Source: Candidatus Collierbacteria bacterium CG_4_9_14_3_um_filter_43_16
GTDB lineage: Bacteria; Patescibacteriota; Microgenomatia; UBA1400; MFAQ01
NCBI GenBank assembly: GCA_002789895.1
Contig: PFUC01000059.1
Span: 9,710 to 36,489, forward strand
Length of the DNA: 26,780 bases
Direction of reading: 5' to 3'
Shown here: piece by piece, positions 14,682 to 23,239 of the stretch
How positions within the stretch are numbered: the stretch's first letter is position 1
Layout: each line of letters opens with the position of its first letter
Program-made: the position numbers and the translations under genes
The notes under the pieces: model-generated
The model's database searches: none
Seen by the model: the letters and a program-made list of their open reading frames with translations, nothing else
What the model was told of the DNA's origin: nothing

Positions 14682-14717
14682 CCAAACTTGGCTGGGCTTT
14701 TTGCCAGTCAGGTTTTT
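14682..14717 (+). promoter_or_regulatory. Terminator-like hairpin in the rpoB leader (possible attenuator)
   Basis: CTTGGCTGG (14687-14695) pairs with CCAGTCAGG (14704-14712) in 9 bp including two G-U pairs, directly followed by TTTTT (14713-14717). An alternative small hairpin CCAA-AC-TTGG (14682-14691) would compete for the left arm. Both lie within the predicted transcript, 50 nt before the rpoB start. Confidence 0.45.
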
Positions 14718-14766
14718 GTATGTTGTCCATTGTTATTTACTCCTGCCTAAATCCAAAAAAATCCGG

Positions 14767-17700
14767 ATGATTAAACAAAAAAAACGCGAAAATTGGGGTA
14801 ACATAGCCTCAAAGTTACCAGAGTCCAACTTGGCTCAAGCCCAGCTAGATTCCTACAAACAATTTCTCGAAGAAGGCATCCGTGAATCATTACTCGAACT
14901 AAATCCCATCAAAGACTTTACTGGTAAGGTCTTTGAATTTGAATTTTTAAGTAACCGCGTTGGCCTTCCCAAGTTTTCTCCTAAGCAGGCTATCGAAAAA
15001 GGTGTCACCTTCGAATCTCCTCTCTGGGCTACCGTCAAGTTGACGAATCTTCACACCAAAGCCACTCAACAGCAAGAAATTTTCCTTGGGGATATCCCCA
15101 TGATGACCTCCATCGGTACCTTTGTTATCAATGGTGTCGAGCGTGTTGTCGTTAACCAGCTCGTTCGCTCCCCGGGTGCCTACTTTACCCGCGAATTTGA
15201 TCCTCATTCCGGTCGAGCTATGCATCAGGCTGAGGTACGACCCATGCGTGGTTCCTGGCTTGAGTTTATTGTTTCTCGAAATGACTATATTTCAGTCCGC
15301 ATTGATCGGCACCGCAAAGTTTCCGCTACCACCCTTATTCGTGCTTTAGGCTACTCAACCAATGAGGAAATTCTGGCCCTTTTTGCCGGTGTAGATACCG
15401 ACAAAGAACATCGTTACATCGCCACCACTCTCTTAAAAGATAACAGTACCAATACTGAAGAAGCGATCCTGGATTTCTACCAAAAAGTGCGACCCGGAGA
15501 GCCCGCCGTTTTGGAAAATGCCAAAGCTCTCCTCCACCAAATGTTCTTTGATCCCAGGCGTTACAATCTTGGCTTGGTTGGTCGTTACAAGATGAACCGT
15601 AAACTGGGTATCAACACCCCTGTCGACAAGCAACACATCACTCTTAGTAACGATGACTTTATTGGTTCTATCAAATATTTGATTGGTCTTCAAAATGGCC
15701 AGGGTAAGGTAGATGATATCGACCATTTGGCTAACCGCCGTCTTCGTTGTGTCGGAGAACTGGTTAATCAGACTTCCTTCAAAGCAGGACTCCTAAGACT
15801 CGAGCGTTCCATCAAAGAGAAGATGTCTCTCGCCAAGCCAGACGAGCTTCCCACTCCGGCCGCTTTTGTCAATCCTCGTCCAATTATCTCCGCCATCACC
15901 GAATTCTTCCGTCGTAATAGACTTAGTTCCATCTTGGATCAGGTCAACCCCCTTTCCGAAGTTGACAATCTGAGACGTATTTCAGTTATGGGACCGGGAG
16001 GTATCACCCGTGAAAGAGCTTCTTTCTCCATGCGTGATATTCACTCTTCCCAATATTCTCGTATTTGTCCGGTTCGTTCTCCCGAAGGTCCGAATATCGG
16101 TCTTGTGACGTACTTGGCTCTTTACTCCCGCATCAATCCTTACGGTTTTCTCGAAGCTCCATATCTCAAAGTCAATAAAGTTGAAAAAGCTGGCAATACT
16201 ACCTTCAAAATTGGTGCAGAAGTTGTTTACTTAGCGGCCGATGATGAGGAAGATGCTTATATTACGCATGCTGGAATCGAACGCAAAGGCGACTATATTA
16301 CCCAGAAGTGGGTGCCTGTCCGTTTTGGAGGCAAATTCATTGAGGCAGACATTGATAAAGTGCAGTATATTGACGTTATTCCCAGACAGGTTGTCGGTAC
16401 CTCTGCTGCCCTTATTCCCTTTATTCAGCAGGATGAAGGTACCCGTGCCCTCATGGGAACCCACCATCTGACCCAGGCTCTTCCGTTAGTAAAACCCACC
16501 GCCCCCATTGTGGGAACTGGTATGGAAGAAATCACCGCCAGGGGTATGGGTTGGGTAGTTTCCTCTGCTTTCGATGGCGAAGTTCTTTCGGTAGACGGTA
16601 ATCATATTAGTCTTAAGTTGTCAGCCAAAGACACCACCAAGGCCGTCACCGAGATTTCATCTTACGATTATGGTTTTGTCGAACTTCACAAAGATATTGT
16701 TACCTACAATCTTCGCAAATATCACAATTCTTCTCAGGATACTTGTTATAATCAACATCCATTAGTCGCCGTCGGTGACAAAATCAAAAAAGGAGATGTC
16801 ATTATCAACGGCCCAGCTTCCGAAAACGGCGAACTCGCCTTAGGCCAGAATCTCTTAATTGCCTATGCCGCTTTCGAGGGTTTGGGTTATGAAGATGCTA
16901 TTGTCGTTTCCGATCGTTGTGTTCGAGAAGATCTACTCTCATCAATTCACATTCATGAATACAGTTGCGATGTTATGGATACCAAGTTGGGTGCCGAAGA
17001 ATTAACTCGAGACATCCCCAACGTTGCCGAAGTTGATCTCAGAAATCTTGGCCAAGATGGAATTATTGCTATCGGTTCCGTCGTTGGACCCAATGACATT
17101 TTGATTGGAAAAATTGCCCCCAAAGGAGAAACCGAATTAACTGCCGAAGAAAGACTTCTAAGAGCCATTTTTGGCGAAAAAGCCCGTGAAGTTCGTGACA
17201 CTTCACTTCGTATGCCTCATGGCGAGCAGGGTGTTGTCGTTTCCGTGAGAGCTCTCAGTCGTGAAGAAGGAGATGAGCTGGATGCCGGAGTCATTACTCA
17301 AATAAAAATTAAAGTTGCTCAGCTTAGAAAAATAACCGTTGGTGATAAAGTGGCTGGAAGACACGGGAACAAGGGTGTCATCAGTAAAATTGTTTCTGAC
17401 GCCGATATGCCCCATCTCGCCGATGGCCGTCCGGTAGATATCATTATTTCTCCTCTTTCTGTTCTCGCTCGTATGAATCTGGGGCAATTATTGGAAGCCC
17501 AATTGGCTTTTGCAGGTGAACAGCTGGACAGACGTTTTTCCGTTCCGGTCTTCGAAAAAGTTTCTGAATCTCAAATTACCGACGTCCTCAAAGAAGCCGG
17601 CTTGCCAATCACCGGCAAGTCTCAGCTTTACGATGGACGCACAGGAGAACCTTTTGCTCAAGAAACCGCCGTTGGTGTTGGCTATATTATCAAGCTCAAC

Positions 17701-18213
17701 CACATGGTTGAGGATAAGACTCACGCGCGTTCGATTGGACCTTACTCCTTGGTCACCCAGCAACCTCTTGGGGGTAAGGCTCAGATGGGTGGACAGCGTT
17801 TGGGAGAAATGGAAGTTTGGGCTCTCGAAGCTCACAAGGCCGCTTACTCGCTCCAGGAGATGTTAACCTTAAAGTCCGATGACGTTGTTGGTCGCTCCAA
17901 AGCTTTCGAGGCTATCGTTAAGGGTGAAACCATTCCCATGTCTTCGATTCCTGAATCCTTTAAGGTCTTGGTTAAAGAGCTCAACTCTCTCTGTCTCGCT
18001 GTCGTTCCTACTGGTCAGGTCGTAGCCGCCGTCGAAGAAATTATGCCGGTCAAACCGGAAATAGCCGCTGTTATTGACGAGGCTACCTCTATGTCCGACG
18101 AGCTCAAGGCCTCAACTTTCGAAGAAGAGGATGAAAATGGTGAGCCAATCGAAGAAGTAAGTGAGGAATCGGCCGAAGCGGGAGATCCGAACCCGGATTT
18201 AGAAAATCAGTAA
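14767..18213 (+). CDS. rpoB: RNA polymerase beta subunit
   Basis: At 1148 residues from ATG 14767 this is a compact RpoB. Conserved blocks occur in order: FTREFDPHSGRAMHQAEVRP, the rifampicin region around D391 (NPLSEVDNLRRIS) and RERASFSMRDIHSSQYSRIC, SPEGPNIGLVTYLALYSRIN, GDKVAGRHGNKGVISKI with catalytic lysines, and the C-terminal GGKAQMGGQRLGEMEVWALE. The tail is acidic (EEEDENGEPIEEVSEESAEA), about 40 residues. An in-frame TTG at 14701 would add 22 residues that overlap the leader hairpin and do not resemble an RpoB N-terminus, so ATG 14767 followed by IKQKKRENWGNIASKL is chosen. Relative to E. coli, Q513 is S388 and H526 is N401. The large lineage insertions of E. coli beta are absent. 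rpoC follows after 27 bp. Confidence 0.98.
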   Translation: MIKQKKRENWGNIASKLPESNLAQAQLDSYKQFLEEGIRESLLELNPIKDFTGKVFEFEFLSNRVGLPKFSPKQAIEKGVTFESPLWATVKLTNLHTKATQQQEIFLGDIPMMTSIGTFVINGVERVVVNQLVRSPGAYFTREFDPHSGRAMHQAEVRPMRGSWLEFIVSRNDYISVRIDRHRKVSATTLIRALGYSTNEEILALFAGVDTDKEHRYIATTLLKDNSTNTEEAILDFYQKVRPGEPAVLENAKALLHQMFFDPRRYNLGLVGRYKMNRKLGINTPVDKQHITLSNDDFIGSIKYLIGLQNGQGKVDDIDHLANRRLRCVGELVNQTSFKAGLLRLERSIKEKMSLAKPDELPTPAAFVNPRPIISAITEFFRRNRLSSILDQVNPLSEVDNLRRISVMGPGGITRERASFSMRDIHSSQYSRICPVRSPEGPNIGLVTYLALYSRINPYGFLEAPYLKVNKVEKAGNTTFKIGAEVVYLAADDEEDAYITHAGIERKGDYITQKWVPVRFGGKFIEADIDKVQYIDVIPRQVVGTSAALIPFIQQDEGTRALMGTHHLTQALPLVKPTAPIVGTGMEEITARGMGWVVSSAFDGEVLSVDGNHISLKLSAKDTTKAVTEISSYDYGFVELHKDIVTYNLRKYHNSSQDTCYNQHPLVAVGDKIKKGDVIINGPASENGELALGQNLLIAYAAFEGLGYEDAIVVSDRCVREDLLSSIHIHEYSCDVMDTKLGAEELTRDIPNVAEVDLRNLGQDGIIAIGSVVGPNDILIGKIAPKGETELTAEERLLRAIFGEKAREVRDTSLRMPHGEQGVVVSVRALSREEGDELDAGVITQIKIKVAQLRKITVGDKVAGRHGNKGVISKIVSDADMPHLADGRPVDIIISPLSVLARMNLGQLLEAQLAFAGEQLDRRFSVPVFEKVSESQITDVLKEAGLPITGKSQLYDGRTGEPFAQETAVGVGYIIKLNHMVEDKTHARSIGPYSLVTQQPLGGKAQMGGQRLGEMEVWALEAHKAAYSLQEMLTLKSDDVVGRSKAFEAIVKGETIPMSSIPESFKVLVKELNSLCLAVVPTGQVVAAVEEIMPVKPEIAAVIDEATSMSDELKASTFEEEDENGEPIEEVSEESAEAGDPNPDLENQ

Positions 18214-18240
18214 TTAAAGTAAACCTAAATAAACTAAAAC

Positions 18241-21200
18241 ATGAATAACATTGTCGATTTCTCAGGTTTGCAGATCAGACTCGCTAGCCCCGAAGATATT
18301 CGTAGTTGGTCTTATGGTCTCGTCACCAAGCCGGAAACTATTAATTACCGAACCCAAAAACCCGAAAAGGATGGGCTTTTTTGCGAACGAATTTTTGGAC
18401 CCACCAAAGATTGGGAATGCTACTGTGGAAAATACAAACGAGTCCGTTTTAAAGGCATTGTTTGTGATAAATGTGGTGTCGAAGTTACTCTTAGCCGTGT
18501 CCGCCGTGAACGGATGGGTCACATCGAGCTTTCCGCACCGGTTGCCCACGTTTGGTTCTTCAAAGGAGCTCCCAGTAAACTTTCACTTCTTCTGGACATC
18601 TCTCCAAAGGCATTAACCTCAGTCATTTATTTCAGTAAGTTCCTTATTATGTCGGTTAACGAAGCAGGACGTGAAGACGCCTTGAAGAGTATCGAAACTC
18701 AAAAAGAGGCCAAGCTTATCGAAGTCCACTCCAATTTTGACAAACAAATTGAAGATATAAAAGTTCAGGGTGAAAAAGAAGTTTCCGAATTAAAAAAGAA
18801 AATTAAAGTTAAGGACGAATTAGAGCTTAAAACGGAGGATCTCAAGGTTCAATACAAACAGAAGGTAGCCTCGCTTCGTGAACAGATGGTGGTAGAGCTT
18901 ACTTTTACCGAAGAAATTTACAACAAGCTTGGAGCACTGATAGAAAGAATTCAAATCAACTCTTTGGTTTCCGATTCTGAATTTGCCAAGCTTGAAGAAT
19001 ACAGGCTTGTTGATTGGCTTGAGGCGGGTATGGGTTCGGAAGCTCTTCTTGATGCTCTTAAAAAAGTTAATCTCGAAGAACTTGCTGCCAAACTCAAAGA
19101 AGATCTCAATAGTCCTTCGGAAGCCAAGAAGCTCAGAGCCACTAAACGGCTTCAGGTTGTTCGCGGTTTAACTGATTCTAAAATCAAACCGGAATGGATG
19201 ATTGTTCAGACACTCCCCGTTATTCCTCCTGATCTCCGTCCTATGGTTCAGCTTTCAGGTGGCCGCTTTGCCGCTTCAGACTTAAACGACCTCTATCGTC
19301 GAGTCATCAATCGCAACAACCGTCTCAAACATCTAATTGATCTTGGCGCCCCCGAGATTATTTTAAGAAACGAAAAGCGTATGCTTCAGGAAGCCGTTGA
19401 CTCCTTGATTGACTCTTCTCAAGCTCGTTCCACCCGCCGATCACGTACCGGCAAAACACTCAAATCGTTGTCCGACATGCTTCGTGGTAAACAAGGCCGT
19501 TTCCGTCAAAATCTTCTTGGAAAGCGTGTCGATTACTCCGGTCGTAGTGTCATCGTTGTTGGCCCAGAGCTAAAACTTAATCAATGCGGACTTCCGAAAG
19601 ACATGGCCTTGGAAATGTTCAAGCCGTTTGTTCTTCATGAGTTGATCAAACAAGATATGGCTCCCAATGTTAAAGCCGCCAAAGTCATCATCGAAAAAAG
19701 ACAACCGGAAGTCTTCGACATACTTGAAAAAATTACCAAAAAACACCCGGTCCTCTTAAACCGTGCTCCCACACTTCACAAACTTTCAATTCAAGCTTTC
19801 TGGCCGGTATTGGTCGATGGAGCCGCTATTCGTTTGCATCCGGTAGTTTGTGGTGGTTTCAACGCTGACTTCGATGGAGATCAAATGGCCGTTCATGTAC
19901 CTCTGACCAAAAAAGCTATCATGGAAGCCAAAAAACACATGCTTCCTCAATACAATCTTGTCAAACCTTCCGCTGGTAACCCAGTTTCTATTCCTGACTC
20001 CAAAGAAATGGCCATTGGTGTTTATTATCTTACTTCGATCGATACAAAACTGGCTCCTTACGCGATGCCTTTCTCCTCTCCTACCGAGGCCATTACCGCC
20101 TACGAGACGGGAGTTTTGAATCCTCGTCAACCAATCAAAGTTCGCTTAATCGCCGGTAAGTCCGAACTTACGGAGACCACCGTCGGCCGCATTATCTTCA
20201 ATCGAATTCTTCCTAAAGAGTGGGCTTTCATCAACCACAATCTTCCCCGCAAAGAAATATCTTCCATATTCCATCGGGCTATTAAAGAGATCGATATCAA
20301 ACGTGTTGTTAGACTGATTGATGGTGTAAAAAATATTGGTTTTGCTTACTCCACCATTTCCGGTCTCTCCTTCGCCATTTCCGATAACGAAATGTATTCG
20401 GGAAAAGACGTGATCATTGAAGAGGGTAACCAAAAGGCCAAAGAGATCGAAGAAAACTACAACAATGGCTTAATAACCAACGAAGAAAGACGCAAGATCA
20501 CCATTCAAATGTGGATGGATACCGCCGATGATCTCGCCGAAAAAACCTGGCAAGAATTCTCTGAAGATAACCCTGTCCGCTTGATTATTGATACCGGTAT
20601 GGGTCGTATTACCCAAAACACCATCAAACAGCTTTCGGCGATGCGTGGTGTCGGTGCCGATCCTCTTGGAAACTTGATTGAACTTCCTACCAAAGGAAAC
20701 TTCCGTGAAGGTCTAAACATTTTTGAATACGTTTCCTCTATTCGCAGTTCTAGAAAGGGTCTGACTGATACTGCTCTTCGTACCGCCGACGCCGGTTATC
20801 TTACCCGTCGCTTAGTCGATGTCAGTCATGATGCCATCATTCGCGCCGAAGATTGCGGCACCGACGAATTCGTCACTATTTCTGTTGATGATAATCGGGG
20901 CAAGATTTTCGAAAAACGTATTAATTCCAGATTCGCTGCCAAAAAAGTTATTTCGCCCGAAACCCACAAAATGCTTGCCGACGCTGGTGAAATGATCACT
21001 GAAGAAATCGCCGCCAAAATCACCAAGTCTGGTGTCAAAGAAGTAGAAGTCCGTTCCCCTCTTACCTGCAAAATGCGTTTTGGCCTTTGCGTCAAATGTT
21101 ACGGAAACAATCTGGCTAATAATTCGGCCGCCGTTATCGGTGACCCAGCCGGTGTCATTGCCGCCCAGTCTATTGGAGAACCCGGAACCCAGCTTACCAT

Positions 21201-21948
21201 GCGTACCAAGCACTCCGGAGGTGTAGCCGGTGTCGACGTTACTCAAGGTCTTCCCCGTGTTACCGAACTTTTTGAAGTCCGTCAACCCAAATTGGTTGCC
21301 CCTATTTCCGAGGTTTCCGGTAAGGTTAAAATTGTCGAAACCGACAATGGCAATCTCGTCACGGTTACTCCTTCAGGCAAGAAAGAAGATCGTAAAGAGT
21401 ATCTAATTCCTTTGGCAATGCCACTTAAAATAGAAGATGCAGAGATGATTGCCGTTGGGAATCAGCTGGCAGCCGGAAGCGTGGATATTAAAGAGCTTCT
21501 CAAAATCAAAGGACTTAGAGCCGCTCAGAACTACCTTATTGGCGAAATTCAAGCCATCTACGAATCTCAAGGCATTGGTATTCACGACAAACATTTTGAA
21601 GTCATTGTCCGCAAGATGTGTGACTACGTCCGGATTGACTCACTCGGAGACACCAGTTTAGTTGCCGGAGATGTTATTAGTCGTGGTAGTTATGAAATGG
21701 CTAACGAAGCGATCATTGCTCAAGGTGGAGAGCCTGCAACCGCTACCAACCTGATTCTCGGAACTATTCGCGCCGCCCTTCACACCGACTCGTGGTTGTC
21801 TGCCGCGTCCTTCCAGGATACCACCAGTGTTTTGACCGACGCCGCTACCCAAGGCAAGATTGATCATTTAGTCGGCATGAAAGAAAATGTTATTATTGGT
21901 CGGTTGGTTCCTACGAGCAAACTGCGTGCCAGAATCGAGAATATCTGA
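18241..21948 (+). CDS. rpoC: RNA polymerase beta' subunit
   Basis: This 1235-residue protein carries the full beta' core. The first zinc site is C60-x-C62 with C75-x2-C78; the second is C872 with C943, C950 and C953. The catalytic magnesium loop NADFDGDQ is at 541-548. The bridge-helix region (RGVGADPLGNLIELPTKGNF onward) and trigger-loop region (MRTKHSGGVAG) are intact. Compared with E. coli there is an extra, highly charged coiled-coil segment at about residues 138-238 (for example EAKLIEVHSNFDKQIEDIKV), inside the clamp between YFSKFLIMSV and SDSEFAKLEEYRLVD. The gene lies 27 bp after rpoB with no ribosome binding site. It stops at TGA, which confirms standard stop use, and that TGA forms the TG part of a promoter for rpsL. 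Confidence 0.98.
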   Translation: MNNIVDFSGLQIRLASPEDIRSWSYGLVTKPETINYRTQKPEKDGLFCERIFGPTKDWECYCGKYKRVRFKGIVCDKCGVEVTLSRVRRERMGHIELSAPVAHVWFFKGAPSKLSLLLDISPKALTSVIYFSKFLIMSVNEAGREDALKSIETQKEAKLIEVHSNFDKQIEDIKVQGEKEVSELKKKIKVKDELELKTEDLKVQYKQKVASLREQMVVELTFTEEIYNKLGALIERIQINSLVSDSEFAKLEEYRLVDWLEAGMGSEALLDALKKVNLEELAAKLKEDLNSPSEAKKLRATKRLQVVRGLTDSKIKPEWMIVQTLPVIPPDLRPMVQLSGGRFAASDLNDLYRRVINRNNRLKHLIDLGAPEIILRNEKRMLQEAVDSLIDSSQARSTRRSRTGKTLKSLSDMLRGKQGRFRQNLLGKRVDYSGRSVIVVGPELKLNQCGLPKDMALEMFKPFVLHELIKQDMAPNVKAAKVIIEKRQPEVFDILEKITKKHPVLLNRAPTLHKLSIQAFWPVLVDGAAIRLHPVVCGGFNADFDGDQMAVHVPLTKKAIMEAKKHMLPQYNLVKPSAGNPVSIPDSKEMAIGVYYLTSIDTKLAPYAMPFSSPTEAITAYETGVLNPRQPIKVRLIAGKSELTETTVGRIIFNRILPKEWAFINHNLPRKEISSIFHRAIKEIDIKRVVRLIDGVKNIGFAYSTISGLSFAISDNEMYSGKDVIIEEGNQKAKEIEENYNNGLITNEERRKITIQMWMDTADDLAEKTWQEFSEDNPVRLIIDTGMGRITQNTIKQLSAMRGVGADPLGNLIELPTKGNFREGLNIFEYVSSIRSSRKGLTDTALRTADAGYLTRRLVDVSHDAIIRAEDCGTDEFVTISVDDNRGKIFEKRINSRFAAKKVISPETHKMLADAGEMITEEIAAKITKSGVKEVEVRSPLTCKMRFGLCVKCYGNNLANNSAAVIGDPAGVIAAQSIGEPGTQLTMRTKHSGGVAGVDVTQGLPRVTELFEVRQPKLVAPISEVSGKVKIVETDNGNLVTVTPSGKKEDRKEYLIPLAMPLKIEDAEMIAVGNQLAAGSVDIKELLKIKGLRAAQNYLIGEIQAIYESQGIGIHDKHFEVIVRKMCDYVRIDSLGDTSLVAGDVISRGSYEMANEAIIAQGGEPATATNLILGTIRAALHTDSWLSAASFQDTTSVLTDAATQGKIDHLVGMKENVIIGRLVPTSKLRARIENI

Positions 21949-21954
21949 TAAAAT
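21946..21954 (+). promoter_or_regulatory. Extended -10 promoter for rpsL overlapping the rpoC stop codon
   Basis: TGATAAAAT reads as TG-A-TAAAAT, five of six consensus bases plus the TGn extension; the TGA is the rpoC stop. The predicted start at 21961 gives a 7-nt leader before ATG 21968, which has no Shine-Dalgarno sequence. Confidence 0.45.
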
Positions 21955-21967
21955 ACACAAGCTAACT

Positions 21968-22390
21968 ATGCCTACAACCAATCAACTAATTAAACACGGT
22001 CGCATCAATAGTGTCCGTAAAATCAAAACCACTGCTCTTCGCAAAAGCTTTAACTCGGTTAAGCGTCGTATGGTGGCTACCCAAAGTCCTCAGAAGGCCG
22101 GCGTCTGTTTACAGGTAAAGACCATGACACCCAAGAAGCCTAACTCCGCGCTTCGTAAGATTGCCCGCGTGCGTCTTAGTAACAAGCAGGAGGTGACCGC
22201 CTACATCATGGGTGAAGGTCACAACTTGGCTGAGCACAGTATCGTCCTTATCCGCGGTGGTCGTGTTCGCGATCTCCCGGGTGTCAAGTATCACATTGTC
22301 CGAGGCATGCTCGATACCGGTGGTATCGAAAAACGCCGCACTAGCCGTAGTAAATATGGCAGTAAGCGTCCCTCAGCAGCCAAAAAATGA
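21968..22390 (+). CDS. rpsL: 30S ribosomal protein S12
   Basis: S12 sits at the decoding centre of the small subunit. The 140-residue sequence starts PTTNQLIKHGRINSVRKIKT and carries TMTPKKPNSALRK (52-64), EGHNLAEHSIVLIRGGRV (83-100) and DLPGVKYHIVRG. It has the 13-residue N-terminal insertion typical of Gram-positive-type S12 relative to E. coli. K56 and K57 correspond to E. coli K43/K44 and are kept, but the E. coli K88 position is R101, a substitution known to give streptomycin resistance. ATG 21968 is chosen as it yields the standard N-terminus; the frame is open further back into rpoC, but those 27 codons are noise. The TAA-type spacer to rpsG carries a palindromic repeat. Confidence 0.98.
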   Translation: MPTTNQLIKHGRINSVRKIKTTALRKSFNSVKRRMVATQSPQKAGVCLQVKTMTPKKPNSALRKIARVRLSNKQEVTAYIMGEGHNLAEHSIVLIRGGRVRDLPGVKYHIVRGMLDTGGIEKRRTSRSKYGSKRPSAAKK

Positions 22391-22397
22391 CGTACGT

Positions 22398-22424
22398 GTC
22401 ATCCTCGCGAAGGCGGAGATCCAT
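22398..22424 (+). repeat. GTCATCC-type palindromic repeat between rpsL and rpsG
   Basis: GTCATCCTCGCGAAGGCGGA followed by GATCCAT has the same frame as the repeats at 11815 and 25262: GTCAT, an imperfect stem (ATCCTCGC/GCGGAGAT) and ATCCAT. It fills more than half of the 51-bp gap between two ribosomal protein genes. Confidence 0.7.
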
Positions 22425-22441
22425 ACAAATAAAAAACAAAA

Positions 22442-22918
22442 ATGAGAAGTAAGAAAACCCCAGCCAAAAAAATCCTATTCGATCCGGTTTACGGAGACGC
22501 TTTAGTAAGTAAGCTTATCAACGTCGTCATGTCCGATGGTCGCAAGTCCGTGGCAGCCAAACAAGTTTATCGCGCCATCGAGATTGTTGCCGAACAGACC
22601 AAGCAGGATGGTCTTGAATATTTAAATGCCTCCCTTGATAACATCAAGCCGACGATCGAGGTTCGTTCGCGTCGTGTCGGAGGTGCTTCATATCAAGTCC
22701 CTACCCCTATCCGTCCTAATCGTCGTGATTCCCTCGCCATTCGCTGGTTGATTAACGCCGCCAAAGCTCGAGGTGCTAACCCTTACCGTACTTTGGCTGA
22801 CAAGCTCGCCGCCGAGATCGTTGAAGCTCACGAAAACGCCGGCGCCGCCATCAAGAAGAAGTTAGACACGCACAAAATGGCTGAAGCCAACAAGGCCTTC
22901 GCCCACTTCCGCTGGTAG
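22442..22918 (+). CDS. rpsG: 30S ribosomal protein S7
   Basis: S7 nucleates assembly of the 16S rRNA 3' domain and lines the E site. The 158 residues match the usual 156, with the signatures DPVYGDALVSKLINVVMSDG, EVRSRRVGGASYQVPTPIRP and RGANPYRTLADKLAAEIVEA, ending KAFAHFRW. ATG 22442 gives a normal N-terminus; no ribosome binding site precedes it (AT-rich AAATAAAAAACAAAA). It is separated from rpsL by a 51-bp gap that contains a palindromic repeat. The usual next genes fusA and tuf are absent; the following 100 bp hold only a weak hairpin (GAGGAGACTCCTC at about 22928-22940) and the promoter of a Cys-rich microprotein. Confidence 0.98.
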   Translation: MRSKKTPAKKILFDPVYGDALVSKLINVVMSDGRKSVAAKQVYRAIEIVAEQTKQDGLEYLNASLDNIKPTIEVRSRRVGGASYQVPTPIRPNRRDSLAIRWLINAAKARGANPYRTLADKLAAEIVEAHENAGAAIKKKLDTHKMAEANKAFAHFRW

Positions 22919-22977
22919 TCTTTCCCCGAGGAGACTCCTCATTGGTCTCCACCCTCGACCCCTCCCCATCCTATTAG

Positions 22978-22986
22978 TGCTACAAT
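22978..22986 (+). promoter_or_regulatory. Extended -10 promoter of the Cys-rich microprotein gene
   Basis: TGCTACAAT is an extended -10. The predicted start at 22993 gives a 29-nt leader that includes ACGGAGG (23009-23015), 6 nt before ATG 23022. Confidence 0.6.
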
Positions 22987-23021
22987 ATCCCATAAATCTC
23001 GCACTTTAACGGAGGCTATTG

Positions 23022-23225
23022 ATGCCCAATTTCTGTCCACTCGTAAATGGGATATGTAAAGCCACTTGCGTATTTTTCAACGCCAGACTCAGAACCTGCC
23101 TTATTCGTGATGCGGCTCTTGCCATACTTTCTCTGCCCAATAAGGTAGAAGCCATCCAGGAAGGCGTCGAAGATCTGCCCGACAAAATCGTCGATCAATT
23201 TGTCGAAATCAACCGAGAAGATTAG
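23022..23225 (+). CDS. Cys-rich microprotein, probable metal-binding
   Basis: The 67-residue protein has an N-terminal Cys cluster, CPLVNGICKATCVFF then C near residue 25 (C5-x6-C12-x3-C16-x8-C25), which suggests one zinc or iron-sulfur site. The second half is an acidic amphipathic helix (NKVEAIQEGVEDLPDKIVDQ). The CP-x-x-x-G-x-C pattern recalls small cysteine-rich proteins found in several phyla, with no assigned function. The start is set by ACGGAGG 6 nt before ATG 23022; a TTG one codon upstream is too close to it. The gene is a complete monocistronic unit with its own promoter and a strong terminator directly after the stop, so it is clearly expressed as a protein. Confidence 0.8.
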   Translation: MPNFCPLVNGICKATCVFFNARLRTCLIRDAALAILSLPNKVEAIQEGVEDLPDKIVDQFVEINRED

Positions 23226-23239
23226 GAGTCTAAATTGCA

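Noticed and set aside
14701..14766. In-frame TTG start for rpoB 22 codons upstream
   Set aside because: The extra codons overlap the leader hairpin and do not resemble an RpoB N-terminus.
21946..21948. TGA read as glycine (code 25)
   Set aside because: TGA ends rpoC, alaS, the sortase and rpsL exactly where family proteins end, and none occurs inside a core gene.
21887..21967. Extended N-terminus for rpsL within rpoC
   Set aside because: S12 starts at PTTNQL; the 27 extra residues are an alternative frame of the rpoC 3' end.
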